A stretch of 64,000 nucleotides of DNA from DATEZO01 sp035255485 (GCA_035255485.1 DATEZO010000062.1:1-64000); one strand, 5' to 3'. Positions 16,619 to 26,448 are shown, counted from the first letter of the stretch. Notes: generated by a model from the sequence alone, not told the origin. Made by a program: numbers and translations.

Positions 16619-17791
16619 GTGCCGCATCGATCCTGGCCCAGACAATCGTTCAGCTTCGCTTTTTTCTTCTTTGCCTATTACGGCTACATCGGCGTGTTCT
16701 CGCCGTATGCGAGCCTGTATTTTTCGGATCGGGGCATGACGGCGGCGCAGATCGGCGTGCTGATGTCGCTGATGCAGGTGATGCGGATTTTTGGCCCGAA
16801 TCTGTGGGGATGGGTGGCCGACCACACCCAGCGGCGCGTGGCGGTATTGCGCACGACTGCGCTGGGCGCGGTCATTGTATTTTCAGGTATTTTTTTTAGC
16901 CAGGCATTTGCCCATTTCCTGATCGTGATGATTGCGCTGAATGCGTTTACCAGTGCGCAGGGGCCCTTGTCGGAAGCGTTGATGCTATCGGAAATGCGCG
17001 GCGACCTGACGCACTACGGACGCCTGCGGCTGTGGGGTTCGGTCGGATTCATCGCCGCAGCGACCGCGGCCGGGCAGTTGCTGGACCGGCATGGCGTCGG
17101 CCTGGTGCCGTGGAGCGCGCTGGCGATGCTGGGCCTGGTATTGCTCGCCAGCCTGCGCATGCAGGAATCGGCGCCGCTGCATGGACATCCTCCATCCGTG
17201 TCCGTCATCGCGCTGCTGAAACGGCGCGAGATCAGGGCCTTTTTTGCGTCTACCTTTCTGATGATTGCCGCGCATGCGTCGATCTACGTGTTTTATTCCC
17301 TGTACCTGGCGCAGATCGGCTACAGCAAGACCGTGATCGGTTTCATGTGGTCGCTGGGCGTGGTGGCCGAGATTGTATTTTTCTTTTACCAGGCACCGAT
17401 TTTCCGGCGGATCGGTGTGCAGAAGCTGATGCTGGCAAGCTTGCTGATTGCAGCGGCGCGCTTTCTGTTGATCGGCTTCGGCGCGCAGTCGCTGTTCCTG
17501 CTCCTGATTGCGCAGGTCATGCATGCGGCTACCTTCGGCGTGCATCACTCGGCATCGGTAGCGACATTGCAGCGCTGGTTTTCCGGGCCGTTGCAGGCGC
17601 GCGGTCAGGCGCTTTTCATCAGCATCTCGTATGGAATGGGCGGCACCGCCGGCGGATTGATGCTGAGCATATTCTGGGATAGATATGGCGCGCAGACGGT
17701 CTATCTGGTGGCGGCAGCGCTTGCGCTGGCAGGGGCAATGGCGGCGGCGCTGTCTTATCGCTGGCAACCACACAAGGAGGAAATACCATGA
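16619..17791 (+). CDS. MFS transporter, phenylpropionate permease (PPP/HcaT-like) family
   Basis: A 390-residue, roughly 12-helix major-facilitator protein. The N-terminal FAYYGYIGVFSPYASLYF segment and the RLWGSVGFI motif (about 141-149) resemble the 3-phenylpropionate permease family (HcaT, YcaD-like). Such proteins are often annotated as nucleoside or phenylpropionate carriers, and the substrate here is unknown. Translation starts at GTG (16619), since no in-frame ATG precedes it. Its stop overlaps the ATG of the M48 lipoprotein gene by 4 bp, so the two are translationally coupled. Confidence 0.83.
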   Translation: MPHRSWPRQSFSFAFFFFAYYGYIGVFSPYASLYFSDRGMTAAQIGVLMSLMQVMRIFGPNLWGWVADHTQRRVAVLRTTALGAVIVFSGIFFSQAFAHFLIVMIALNAFTSAQGPLSEALMLSEMRGDLTHYGRLRLWGSVGFIAAATAAGQLLDRHGVGLVPWSALAMLGLVLLASLRMQESAPLHGHPPSVSVIALLKRREIRAFFASTFLMIAAHASIYVFYSLYLAQIGYSKTVIGFMWSLGVVAEIVFFFYQAPIFRRIGVQKLMLASLLIAAARFLLIGFGAQSLFLLLIAQVMHAATFGVHHSASVATLQRWFSGPLQARGQALFISISYGMGGTAGGLMLSIFWDRYGAQTVYLVAAALALAGAMAAALSYRWQPHKEEIP

Positions 17792-18624
17792 AATGGCTTG
17801 CAAAGAACGGGCGGTCCTTGAAGCACGCCGCGCTGGCGATGGCCATGCTGGCACTGGTTGCCTGCGAAACCGTGCAAACGACGCAGGGTGGCGTAGTCGG
17901 CGTTAACCGCCAGCAAATGATGGCGGTCTCCTCGCAGGAGATCAACCAGGCTGCCAGCCAGGAATACGCGCAAGTGATTGCCGAAGCGCGCAGCAAAGGA
18001 ATGCTGAACCGTAATTCCGCGGAAGTGAATCGGGTGCGGGCAATTGCCAATCGCCTGATTCAGCAGACCCCGGTATTTCGTCCCGATGCGCTGCAATGGC
18101 ATTGGGAAAGTAATGTGATCACCTCGCCGGAAGTGAATGCGTGGTGCATGCCCGGTGGAAAGATCGCGGTGTACAGCGGGCTGATCGAGAAGCTTCACCT
18201 TACCGATGATGAATTGGCGGCCGTCATGGGACATGAGATGGCGCACGCGCTACGGGAGCATGCGCGCGAACGCGCTTCCGAACAGGCGGCGGCGGGGTTG
18301 GGAATTTCCGTATTGTCCGCGATTGCCGGAATTGGCGATGCCGGACAGAAAGGCATGGAATACGCCTACATGGGGTTGCTCGGTTTGCCGAACTCGCGTC
18401 GCCATGAAACCGAGGCGGACCGCATCGGTGTCGAACTTGCGGCGCGTGCCGGTTATGATCCGCATGCCGCGGTGAGCTTGTGGCAAAAAATGGGCAGCAT
18501 CGGCGGCGCGGAACCGATCAAGTTTCTTTCGACGCATCCCTCGCATGAGGACCGCTTGAGCGATCTGGGCGTGTATTCACAGCGGGTAATGCCCTTATAC
18601 GAGCAGGCAAAAAAGCGGCATTGA
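17788..18624 (+). CDS. M48-family metallopeptidase lipoprotein (LoiP/YggG-like)
   Basis: A 278-residue zinc peptidase exported as a lipoprotein: signal peptide 1-25 with lipobox LVAC and lipidated Cys26. The zinc site is HEMAH (149-153) with the third ligand in HETEADRIG (206-214). It resembles LoiP (YggG) and the catalytic part of BepA, which take part in outer-membrane protein quality control. It lacks a TPR domain, so LoiP is the closer match. It overlaps the upstream transporter gene by 4 bp and is followed by the leucine operon. Confidence 0.9.
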   Translation: MKWLAKNGRSLKHAALAMAMLALVACETVQTTQGGVVGVNRQQMMAVSSQEINQAASQEYAQVIAEARSKGMLNRNSAEVNRVRAIANRLIQQTPVFRPDALQWHWESNVITSPEVNAWCMPGGKIAVYSGLIEKLHLTDDELAAVMGHEMAHALREHARERASEQAAAGLGISVLSAIAGIGDAGQKGMEYAYMGLLGLPNSRRHETEADRIGVELAARAGYDPHAAVSLWQKMGSIGGAEPIKFLSTHPSHEDRLSDLGVYSQRVMPLYEQAKKRH

Positions 18625-18771
18625 TTGTCATGCAGGCAACGTATTTTCGTATGGTGTCCGCAATATGATTGCGGGCGTTTTCCATCGCTCCGGATTCTGG
18701 TATTGCGTTGCACAAATATGGCATAATCGAAAATTCCCAATACAAAATTTGCTGCCCGCATATTCCGCATC

Positions 18772-20175
18772 ATGGCCCAGACGCTCTATGACAAACTGTG
18801 GGAATCGCACGTTGTCCATTCCGAAGAAGACGGCACGGCAATTCTCTATATCGACCGCCATCTGGTGCATGAAGTCACCAGCCCGCAGGCTTTCGAAGGC
18901 TTGAAGCTTGCAGGGCGCGCGCCATGGCGCATTTCCGCCACTCTGGCGGTTGCCGACCATAATGTGCCGACCACGGATCGCGCCAACGGCATCGCCGATC
19001 CGATATCGCGCCTGCAGGTTGAGACGCTGGATGCGAATGCACAGGAATGCGGACTGACGTATTTCAGCATGCGCGACAAGCGCCAGGGCATCGTTCATGT
19101 GATCGGCCCGGAGCAGGGTGCAACGCTGCCCGGCATGACGGTTGTCTGTGGCGATTCGCATACCTCCACGCATGGCGCGTTCGGCTGCCTCGCGCACGGC
19201 ATCGGCACCTCGGAAGTCGAGCATGTGCTGGCAACACAAACGCTGCTGGCCAAGAAGTCGAAAGCGATGCTGGTACAGATCGATGGCGCATTGCCATTCG
19301 GCGTGACCGCCAAGGATATCGTGCTGGCTGTCATCGGCAAGATCGGCACTGCGGGCGGCACGGGTTATGCGATCGAATTCGCTGGCACCGCCATCCGCGC
19401 GCTGTCGATGGAAGGCCGCATGACGGTCTGCAACATGGCGATCGAGGCGGGCGCGCGCGCCGGCATGATAGCGGTCGATGACACCACGATCAATTACGTG
19501 AAAGGCCGTCCGTTCGCACCGGTCGGTCCGCACTGGGAGCGTGCGGTCGAATACTGGCGCACGCTGCATTCCGATGCCGGCGCAAGATTCGACCTGGTGG
19601 TGACGCTGAACGCCGCCGAGATCAAGCCGCAGGTAACCTGGGGCACCTCGCCTGAAATGGTGGTGTCGATCACCGATCGCGTGCCGGACCCTGACAAGGA
19701 AAAGGATGCAGTCAAACGCGATGCGATGGAAAAAGCGCTGGCCTACATGGCATTGAAGCCGAATACGCCAATGGCCGATATTCGCATCGACAAGGTCTTC
19801 ATCGGTTCCTGCACCAATTCCCGCATCGAGGATTTGCGCGCCGCCGCCGCCATCGTGCGCGGCAAGTTCCGCGCTTCCAATGTCAAGCTGGCGCTGGTGG
19901 TGCCCGGTTCCGGCCTGGTGAAGGAACAGGCGGAACGCGAAGGGCTCGACCGGATCTTCAGGGATGCCGGCTTCGAATGGCGCGAGCCGGGCTGCTCGAT
20001 GTGCCTGGCGATGAATGCCGATCGGCTGGAGCCGGGCGAACGTTGTGCTTCGACTTCCAATCGCAACTTTGAAGGACGGCAGGGCCAGGGCGGACGCACG
20101 CATCTGGTATCGCCCGCAATGGCCGCTGCTGCAGGTATCGCCGGGCATTTTGTCGATGTAAGAGCGCTGCGTTGA
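18772..20175 (+). CDS. leuC: 3-isopropylmalate dehydratase large subunit
   Basis: A 467-residue aconitase-family subunit that, with LeuD, isomerises 2-isopropylmalate to 3-isopropylmalate in leucine synthesis. The three [4Fe-4S] cysteines are Cys347 (IGSCTNS) and Cys408/Cys411 (GCSMC). The CGDSHTSTHGAFG block (126-138) is also typical. Length matches the family. It is first of the leuC-ecn-leuD-leuB series. A CATAAT sequence around 18720 could be part of its promoter but lacks a good partner hexamer. Confidence 0.98.
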   Translation: MAQTLYDKLWESHVVHSEEDGTAILYIDRHLVHEVTSPQAFEGLKLAGRAPWRISATLAVADHNVPTTDRANGIADPISRLQVETLDANAQECGLTYFSMRDKRQGIVHVIGPEQGATLPGMTVVCGDSHTSTHGAFGCLAHGIGTSEVEHVLATQTLLAKKSKAMLVQIDGALPFGVTAKDIVLAVIGKIGTAGGTGYAIEFAGTAIRALSMEGRMTVCNMAIEAGARAGMIAVDDTTINYVKGRPFAPVGPHWERAVEYWRTLHSDAGARFDLVVTLNAAEIKPQVTWGTSPEMVVSITDRVPDPDKEKDAVKRDAMEKALAYMALKPNTPMADIRIDKVFIGSCTNSRIEDLRAAAAIVRGKFRASNVKLALVVPGSGLVKEQAEREGLDRIFRDAGFEWREPGCSMCLAMNADRLEPGERCASTSNRNFEGRQGQGGRTHLVSPAMAAAAGIAGHFVDVRALR

Positions 20176-20195
20176 GTTTCCATGGAAGGAAAAAC

Positions 20196-20318
20196 ATGAG
20201 AAAACTGATTGTGCTGCTGATGGCGGCGCTTGTGCTGGCCGGATGCAATACAGTTCAGGGCGTTGGCAAGGATGTCAAGAAAGTCGGCGAAGCGGTTGAA
20301 CACGCTGGCAAGAGATAA
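20196..20318 (+). CDS. Entericidin-like small lipoprotein
   Basis: A 40-residue lipoprotein: signal peptide with lipobox LAGC (Cys17), then a short amphipathic tail containing NTVQGVGKDVKKVGEAVEHAG. This is the pattern of entericidin A/B, the toxin/antidote lipoproteins of enterobacteria, whose homologues are common as orphans. GGAAGGA lies just upstream of the ATG. It sits 20 bp after the leuC stop and 51 bp before leuD, so it should be translated from the leu mRNA. Only one copy is present, so a toxin/antidote pair is not supported here. Confidence 0.88.
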   Translation: MRKLIVLLMAALVLAGCNTVQGVGKDVKKVGEAVEHAGKR

Positions 20319-20369
20319 TGGATATGACGCCGTCTGCCGGATGCGCGGACGGCCACTGAATACAGGATC

Positions 20370-21017
20370 ATGGATAAATTTACCGTACAAGAAGGCCTGG
20401 TTGCGCCGCTGGATCGCGCCAATGTCGATACCGACGCCATCATTCCAAAACAGTTCTTGAAGTCGATCCAGCGCACCGGTTTCGGTCCTAATCTGTTCGA
20501 CGAATGGCGCTATCTTGACCACGGCGAACCGGGTATGGACAATGCGAAGAGGCCGCTGAATCCGGATTTCGTGCTGAACCAGCCGCGCTATCAAGGTGCA
20601 TCGATCCTGCTGACACGCAAGAATTTCGGCTGCGGCTCGTCGCGCGAACATGCACCGTGGGCATTGCAGCAGTATGGTTTCCGTGCCGTGATCGCACCGA
20701 GCTTTGCCGATATCTTCTTCAACAACTGCTTCAAGAATGGCGTGCTGCCGATCGTGCTGCCTGAAGCGCAGGTGGACCGCCTGTTCGATGAAGTGAAAGC
20801 GTTTCCGGGTTTCCGCCTGGTGATCGACCTGGAAAAGCAGACGGTCAGCACGACCAATGGCAACGCACATTACCCGTTCGAGATTGATGCGTTTCGCAAG
20901 TTTTGCCTGCTGAACGGCCTGGATGACATCGGCCTGACCTTGCGCCAGGCGGACAAGATTCGCGCTTTTGAAGAGCGACACCTGGCGGCGCAGCCTTGGT
21001 TGGCCAATACGATTTAA
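20370..21017 (+). CDS. leuD: 3-isopropylmalate dehydratase small subunit
   Basis: A 215-residue swivelling-domain subunit that completes the LeuCD isomerase. The N-terminus shows the expected ANVDTDAIIPKQFL segment, and the substrate-binding GCGSSREHAPWAL motif lies at about residues 88-100. Length is normal for the proteobacterial form. AGGA precedes the ATG. A 15-bp perfect hairpin (21031-21069) lies just after the stop. Confidence 0.97.
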   Translation: MDKFTVQEGLVAPLDRANVDTDAIIPKQFLKSIQRTGFGPNLFDEWRYLDHGEPGMDNAKRPLNPDFVLNQPRYQGASILLTRKNFGCGSSREHAPWALQQYGFRAVIAPSFADIFFNNCFKNGVLPIVLPEAQVDRLFDEVKAFPGFRLVIDLEKQTVSTTNGNAHYPFEIDAFRKFCLLNGLDDIGLTLRQADKIRAFEERHLAAQPWLANTI

Positions 21018-21030
21018 TGTCGGATGAATG

Positions 21031-21069
21031 CGGTTCCGTCATCCCCGCGAAGGCGGGATGACGGAACCG
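21031..21069. repeat. Perfect hairpin between leuD and leuB
   Basis: CGGTTCCGTCATCCC (21031-21045) pairs exactly with GGGATGACGGAACCG (21055-21069) around a 9-nt loop. The core, TCATCCCCGCGAAGGCGGGATGA, resembles a hairpin scattered through many proteobacterial genomes. There is no T-run, so it is not a standard terminator; it may modulate leuB expression or mRNA stability. Confidence 0.8.
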
Positions 21070-21122
21070 ATGAGAATTTCATCTGGTTTCGACAATAATC
21101 ACACGAACAGACTTTACAAGAA

Positions 21123-22193
21123 ATGAAAATCGCAATCCTGCCGGGTGACGGTATCGGCCCTGAAATCATCGAGCAAGCAGTCAAGGTGTTGAATGCGCTC
21201 GATGAGAAATTTGACATGGAAGCCGCGCCGGTCGGCGGCGCGGGCTACGAGGCGTATGGCCATCCGCTGCCGGAAGGAACGCTGAAGCTGGCGCTGGCAG
21301 CCGATGCGGTGCTGTTCGGCGCGGTTGGCGACTGGAAATACGACAAGCTCGAGCGGCCGCTGCGCCCGGAGCAGGCGATTCTCGGGCTGCGCAAGAACTT
21401 GAACCTGTTTGCCAATCTGCGACCGGCGATCCTGTATCCGGAACTGGCGGGCGCGTCAACGCTGAAGCCGGAAGTGGTATCGGGACTGGATATCCTGATC
21501 GTGCGTGAGTTGACAGGCGACATTTATTTCGGCCAACCGCGCGGTGTGCGCGAATGTCCGGACGGCCCGTTCAAGGGCGCGCGTGAAGGCTTCGATACCA
21601 TGCGCTATGCCGAGCCTGAGATTCGCCGTATCGCACATGTGGCATTCCAGGCAGCGCAAAAGCGCGGCAAGCGCCTGACCAGTGTCGACAAGGCCAATGT
21701 GCTGGAAACCTTCCAGTTCTGGAAAGACATCGTGACCGATGTGCACAAGGATTATCCGGACGTCGCGCTTGATCATATGTATGTCGATAATGCAGCAATG
21801 CAGCTGGTGCGCGCGCCGAAGAAATTCGATGTGATCGTGACCGGAAACATGTTCGGCGACATCCTGTCCGACGCCGCTGCGATGCTGACCGGCTCGATCG
21901 GCATGCTGCCGTCAGCGTCGCTTGATGCCAACAACAAGGGCTTGTACGAACCGTCGCATGGCTCCGCGCCGGATATCGCCGGCAAGGGCGTGGCCAATCC
22001 ACTGGCGACCATCCTGTCGACGGCGATGATGCTGCGCTATTCGTTGAACCGGGCCGAACAGGCGGATCGGATCGAAGCGGCGGTCAAGAAGGTGTTGGCG
22101 CAAGGCTTGCGCACGCCGGATATTTACGAAGAGGGCACGACCAGGGTCGGCACCGTCGAAATGGGCGACGCTGTGGTGCGCGCGCTCGGATAG
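21123..22193 (+). CDS. leuB: 3-isopropylmalate dehydrogenase
   Basis: A 356-residue NAD-dependent enzyme that oxidises and decarboxylates 3-isopropylmalate to 2-oxoisocaproate. The LPGDGIGPEI start (about 5-14), the substrate-binding RELTGDIYFG block (around 128-137) and the cofactor region NMFGDILSDAAAMLTGSIG (around 241-259) are all present, as is GSAPDIAGKGVANP. Normal length. It is the last leu gene here; leuA is not in the window. AAGAA lies close to the ATG. Confidence 0.98.
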   Translation: MKIAILPGDGIGPEIIEQAVKVLNALDEKFDMEAAPVGGAGYEAYGHPLPEGTLKLALAADAVLFGAVGDWKYDKLERPLRPEQAILGLRKNLNLFANLRPAILYPELAGASTLKPEVVSGLDILIVRELTGDIYFGQPRGVRECPDGPFKGAREGFDTMRYAEPEIRRIAHVAFQAAQKRGKRLTSVDKANVLETFQFWKDIVTDVHKDYPDVALDHMYVDNAAMQLVRAPKKFDVIVTGNMFGDILSDAAAMLTGSIGMLPSASLDANNKGLYEPSHGSAPDIAGKGVANPLATILSTAMMLRYSLNRAEQADRIEAAVKKVLAQGLRTPDIYEEGTTRVGTVEMGDAVVRALG

Positions 22194-22235
22194 AGATGTG
22201 AACAATTTGATTGAAGTGAACCTGAGGGGAACATC

Positions 22236-23372
22236 GTGAAGCTAGTAGGTCTGGTGGGTTGGCGTGGAATGGTTGGTTCGGTCCTGATGCAGCGCATGCA
22301 GGAAGAGGGCGATTTCGCCCATATCGAGCCGGTCTTCTTTTCCACATCGAATGCAGGCGGTAAAGCGCCTTCGATGACGAAAAATGAAACTACGCTGAAG
22401 GATGCCAATAATATTGATGCGCTGAAAAAATGCGACATCATTATTACCTGCCAGGGCGGCGACTACACCACCGAGGTTTTCCCGAAGCTGCGTTCGGTCG
22501 GCTGGAACGGTTACTGGATTGATGCAGCCTCGACGCTGCGCATGAAGGATGACGCGATCATTGTTCTCGATCCAGTCAACCTCAATGTAATCAAATCGGC
22601 GCTGCAACGCGGCGTGAAGGATTTCATTGGCGGCAACTGCACCGTGTCGTGCATGCTGATGGGCCTGGGCGGACTGTTCCAGAACGATCTGGTCGAATGG
22701 ATGACATCGATGACCTATCAGGCTGCGTCCGGCGGCGGCGCACAGCACATGCGCGAGCTGTTGACCCAGTTCGGCTCGATCAATGCGGAAGTCAAGGCGT
22801 TGCTGGACGATCCGGCTTCTGCGATTCTCGAAATCGACCGCAAGGTGCTGGCAAAGCAGCATGCATTGACCGCCGAGGAAACCAAACAGTTTGGGGCGCC
22901 GCTCGGCGGCAACCTGATTCCGTGGATCGACAAGGATCTCGGCAACGGCATGTCGCGCGAAGAATGGAAAGCCGGCGCCGAAACCAACAAGATCCTGGGT
23001 CGCGGCGCAGCGTTTGGCGCTGATGCGAAGGCGGCAATCGCAGTGGATGGCCTGTGCGTGCGGATCGGTGCGATGCGGTGCCATTCGCAGGCATTGACGA
23101 TCAAGCTGAAGAAAGATGTGCCACTCGACGAAATCAGCGATATCCTCGCGACCAATAACCAATGGGTCAAAGTGGTCCCGAATACGCGGGAAGCCTCGAT
23201 GCAGGATTTGACGCCGGCAGCGGTGACTGGCAGCCTGACGATTCCGGTCGGTCGCTTGCGCAAGATGCAAATGGGCAGTGATTATCTGTCCGCATTTACT
23301 GTCGGTGATCAGTTGCTGTGGGGTGCCGCCGAACCATTGCGCCGCATGCTGCGCATTTTGCTGGAAAACTGA
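22236..23372 (+). CDS. asd: Aspartate-semialdehyde dehydrogenase
   Basis: A 378-residue enzyme reducing aspartyl phosphate to the semialdehyde, the branch point to lysine/diaminopimelate, methionine and threonine. The NADP-binding GWRGMVGS is at 8-15, the acyl-accepting cysteine is Cys135 in GGNCTVSCM, and the substrate motif AMRCHSQA lies near 275-282. It starts at GTG (22236) behind GAGGGG. It belongs to the gram-negative branch of the family and supplies both the dap cluster and the methionine enzymes elsewhere in this window. An intrinsic terminator follows. Confidence 0.97.
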   Translation: MKLVGLVGWRGMVGSVLMQRMQEEGDFAHIEPVFFSTSNAGGKAPSMTKNETTLKDANNIDALKKCDIIITCQGGDYTTEVFPKLRSVGWNGYWIDAASTLRMKDDAIIVLDPVNLNVIKSALQRGVKDFIGGNCTVSCMLMGLGGLFQNDLVEWMTSMTYQAASGGGAQHMRELLTQFGSINAEVKALLDDPASAILEIDRKVLAKQHALTAEETKQFGAPLGGNLIPWIDKDLGNGMSREEWKAGAETNKILGRGAAFGADAKAAIAVDGLCVRIGAMRCHSQALTIKLKKDVPLDEISDILATNNQWVKVVPNTREASMQDLTPAAVTGSLTIPVGRLRKMQMGSDYLSAFTVGDQLLWGAAEPLRRMLRILLEN

Positions 23373-23421
23373 TAGTCACAATATTGACAACCAATCCCGT
23401 TGTCAATCCACAACATGTAAC

Positions 23422-23460
23422 CCGCCAGGCACTTCTATACACAAGAATGCCTGGCGGTTT
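23422..23460 (+). terminator. Rho-independent terminator after asd
   Basis: CCGCCAGGCA (23422-23431) pairs perfectly with TGCCTGGCGG (23448-23457), followed by TTT and an AT-rich tract. It lies 49 bp after the asd stop and separates the leu-asd unit from fimV. Confidence 0.85.
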
Positions 23461-23601
23461 CACATATTTTACATATCTTGGCAAGGTAGTTACACTTGCG
23501 TGTCTAAGTCCATGATGATATGGTGAAAGTTCCTTCGGACAATAATAAATTGGGGTAGGCGTTGTGCGACCACCCAATATCCGCCAATCGAATGTCACTC
23601 T

Positions 23602-26448
23602 ATGCCACGCAAAATGCATTCAAACAATCGTCAGAAGTCCAAGTCGTTCAACCTGAAAACGCTCAGTACAGCGGTGGTTTCGACGCTGCTGATTACACAT
23701 GCAAATGCGGCAGGCCTCGGCAAATTGACGGTACTGTCCGCGCTTGGCCAGCCTTTGCATGCCGAGATTGAACTGACTGCCGTATCGAAAGAAGAAGCTG
23801 CTTCACTGGCGCCAAAACTGGCTTCCATGGAGGCATTTCGCCATGCGAATGTCGACTTCAATCCGGCATTGTATTCATTGCAGTTTGCTGTTGAGCAACG
23901 GGCAGGACGGCAATTCATTCGCGTCACCTCGGTCCAGCCTGTCAATGAGCCTTTCGTCGACATGCTGCTGGAGCTCGGCGCGGCGAACGGCCGCCTGATT
24001 CGCGAATATACCTTTTTGCTTGATCCGCCGGATCTGCGCGCAACCCAGTCCGTTCAGGTAGCGGCGCCGATCGTATTGCCGCCCGCTGCTCTGGCTCGCC
24101 GTGCGCCGGCTCCTGCTCCTGCGGCGGAGTCCGCACCGGCTGTTCCTGCCCAGAAAGCACCACAGTCGGCACCGGCTGTTTCGGCCAGAAGCGCTCCTCG
24201 GTCGCTTTCCGCCACCGGCGAGGGTATCGCGACAGCAGAAAACTACAAGGTAAAAAGCGGCGATTATCTTGCACGGATAGCGGGAAGGTTCAAGCCGGAA
24301 GGGGTATCGCTCGATCAGATGCTGGTCACACTTTACCGCACGAATCCGGATGCATTCATGGGCAACAACATGAATCGCCTGCGCGCCGGCCAGATACTGT
24401 TGGTGCCGAGCGCTGATACGGCGAGCAGCATCAGCAACGACGAAGCCCGGCGGATCATCGTTGCGCAGACTGCGGATTTCAGTCATTACCGCAATAAATT
24501 GGCCGGGCAGGTTGCTGCTGCAGCACCGCAGAAAACCGCTGAGCCGGGCCAGAGCGCCAGCGGGAAGATTTCTGCAAAAGTGGGGGAGCAGCCAACAGCG
24601 GCAAACGAATCCAAAGACAAGCTGAAACTGTCCAAGTCCGGCACGGATGTCGATGCTGCCAAGACGCCTGGCATCGCCGCCGGTACGGAAGACAAGATTG
24701 CGAAAGACAAGGCTGTGGCGGAAGCCTATGCGCGCGTAAAGGAGCTCGAAAAGAACGTCAGCGATTTGCAAAAAACTCTGGAGATCAAGAACAAGAGCCT
24801 GGCTGACCAGCAAAGACAGGCAGATAAGGCAGACGCCGGCGCCAAGCCGGCCGAGCCTGTAGTTGCGACCGCAGCTACCGTCCCGGCTCCAGCAGTGGCT
24901 GAGGCCAAGCCGACTCAAGCAAAGGCGCCCGGATCAGCAATGGCCAAGCCGAAAGCCAGGCCGGCTCCACCGCCGCCCCCGGAACCCGGCTTCCTGGATA
25001 GCCTGCTCGATAATCCGCTCCTGTTTCCGGCAGTCGGCGCGTTGGTCGCCTTGCTGGCAGGCTTTGGCGTCTATACCGCACGTCGCAAAAAGCAGGGCAA
25101 GCAGTTTGAAGACAGCATCATTTCCGACTCCAGCCTGAAAGCCAATTCGCTGTTCGGTTCGACCGGCGGTCAGAGCGTGGATACCAACAACAGTGTATTC
25201 AATTCCAACTTTGCACCTTCGGCGAGCCAGCTCGATACCAATGAAGTGGACCCGGTCGCAGAGGCCGATGTCTATATTGCATATGGCCGTGATGCGCAGG
25301 CTGAAGAAATCCTGAAAGAGGCATTGCGTACCCAGCCGGACCGCAATGCCGTGCGCGTGAAGCTGCTGGAAATCTATGCCAATCGCAAGGATCCGCGTTC
25401 GTTCGAAATCCTGGCGAGTGAATTATATGCATTGACAAAAGGCGAGGGCGAAGAGTGGGCGCAGGCGGCGGCCTTGGGTGTCGGCATTGATCCTGGCAAT
25501 CCTTTGTATGCAGTCGGTAAATCGCCCAAGAATACGCCGCAAGAAGCGTCGACGATGGTCGCTCCGACCCAGCCCCTGGAAGAGCCGGACCTGGACGCCT
25601 TGCTGGCCGTGACGCAGTCCAATACGTCGCTCGAAACATCGGGTGCAATCGAGGATTCCTCTTATTTCGGGGATACCATGCTTGCCGCCGAAATCAAGGG
25701 CGCCGAACCTGAAGATAATGAACCGGATCCGTCGGCACAGGAGGAACCAGCTCCCGCAAAGGCACCATCGGATGATCTGGACTTTGATCTCGAAGGCTTG
25801 AGTTTCGATCAGATGGCAGTGGCCAATACGATTCCACAGGTCATGCGGCCAGAGCCTGTTGCTGCACTGGATGAGATCAATTTGGATTTTCTGAATGATC
25901 AGCTTTCCATTTCAGAATCTGAAAAAACCGATGCGGCGCCGGCGATTAGCTCTCAAGTGGCCGAGGTATCGAATGGCGAAGCTGTAGAAATGCATGCGCC
26001 AGCCATTCAACTCGATACCGTTGAGTCTTGGGATGCGCAAGCAGGTAGTGCGATCGAGGCTGGCATGGCAGGCGATCAACTGCCGTCAATAGCCGACGAC
26101 ATTCCTGCCATGGAAGAGGCTCCCTTGGTTTCTTTCGAAGCGGATAACCTCGCTCATGCACCAGCGTCGCAACCGGAAGCCATGGATTTCGACTTGTCCG
26201 GGATTACACTGGAGCTTGATCCGGCGAGAACGAACGCCGGCCTCATGCAAGATGCTCACAGCATGCATGATACCGACAGCAAGGATTATTCAAGCAGTAC
26301 TGAAATGGCAACCAAGCTTGACCTGGCTGTTGCTTATCAGGAAATCGGCGACAAGGAAGGCGCCCGTGAGCTGCTTGATGAAGTCGTTAAAGGCGGCACA
26401 TCCGAGCAGGTTGAGAAAGCACATTCCTTGCTGCTCAAGCTGGTATAA
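23602..26448 (+). CDS. fimV: FimV/HubP-family pilus assembly and polarity protein
   Basis: A 948-residue inner-membrane protein. FimV binds peptidoglycan in the periplasm and organises type IV pilus assembly and polar signalling. Order of parts: signal peptide (to about 36), FimV N-terminal domain starting GLGKLTVLSALGQPLHAEI, Ala/Pro-rich linker, a LysM peptidoglycan-binding domain (about 212-272, YKVKSGDYLARIA), a predicted coiled coil near 373-405, a transmembrane helix (about 470-493), then a long acidic cytoplasmic region. It ends in the conserved FimV C-terminal TPR-like domain (about 901-948, KLDLAVAYQEIGDKEGA). The start could also be Met5. It fits with the pilU gene elsewhere in the window. 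Confidence 0.93.
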   Translation: MPRKMHSNNRQKSKSFNLKTLSTAVVSTLLITHANAAGLGKLTVLSALGQPLHAEIELTAVSKEEAASLAPKLASMEAFRHANVDFNPALYSLQFAVEQRAGRQFIRVTSVQPVNEPFVDMLLELGAANGRLIREYTFLLDPPDLRATQSVQVAAPIVLPPAALARRAPAPAPAAESAPAVPAQKAPQSAPAVSARSAPRSLSATGEGIATAENYKVKSGDYLARIAGRFKPEGVSLDQMLVTLYRTNPDAFMGNNMNRLRAGQILLVPSADTASSISNDEARRIIVAQTADFSHYRNKLAGQVAAAAPQKTAEPGQSASGKISAKVGEQPTAANESKDKLKLSKSGTDVDAAKTPGIAAGTEDKIAKDKAVAEAYARVKELEKNVSDLQKTLEIKNKSLADQQRQADKADAGAKPAEPVVATAATVPAPAVAEAKPTQAKAPGSAMAKPKARPAPPPPPEPGFLDSLLDNPLLFPAVGALVALLAGFGVYTARRKKQGKQFEDSIISDSSLKANSLFGSTGGQSVDTNNSVFNSNFAPSASQLDTNEVDPVAEADVYIAYGRDAQAEEILKEALRTQPDRNAVRVKLLEIYANRKDPRSFEILASELYALTKGEGEEWAQAAALGVGIDPGNPLYAVGKSPKNTPQEASTMVAPTQPLEEPDLDALLAVTQSNTSLETSGAIEDSSYFGDTMLAAEIKGAEPEDNEPDPSAQEEPAPAKAPSDDLDFDLEGLSFDQMAVANTIPQVMRPEPVAALDEINLDFLNDQLSISESEKTDAAPAISSQVAEVSNGEAVEMHAPAIQLDTVESWDAQAGSAIEAGMAGDQLPSIADDIPAMEEAPLVSFEADNLAHAPASQPEAMDFDLSGITLELDPARTNAGLMQDAHSMHDTDSKDYSSSTEMATKLDLAVAYQEIGDKEGARELLDEVVKGGTSEQVEKAHSLLLKLV

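Noticed and set aside
18628..20148. 506-codon frame antisense to leuC
   Set aside because: Long antisense frames are common in GC-rich DNA; leuC has full family conservation and the antisense product is Arg/His-rich without any motif.
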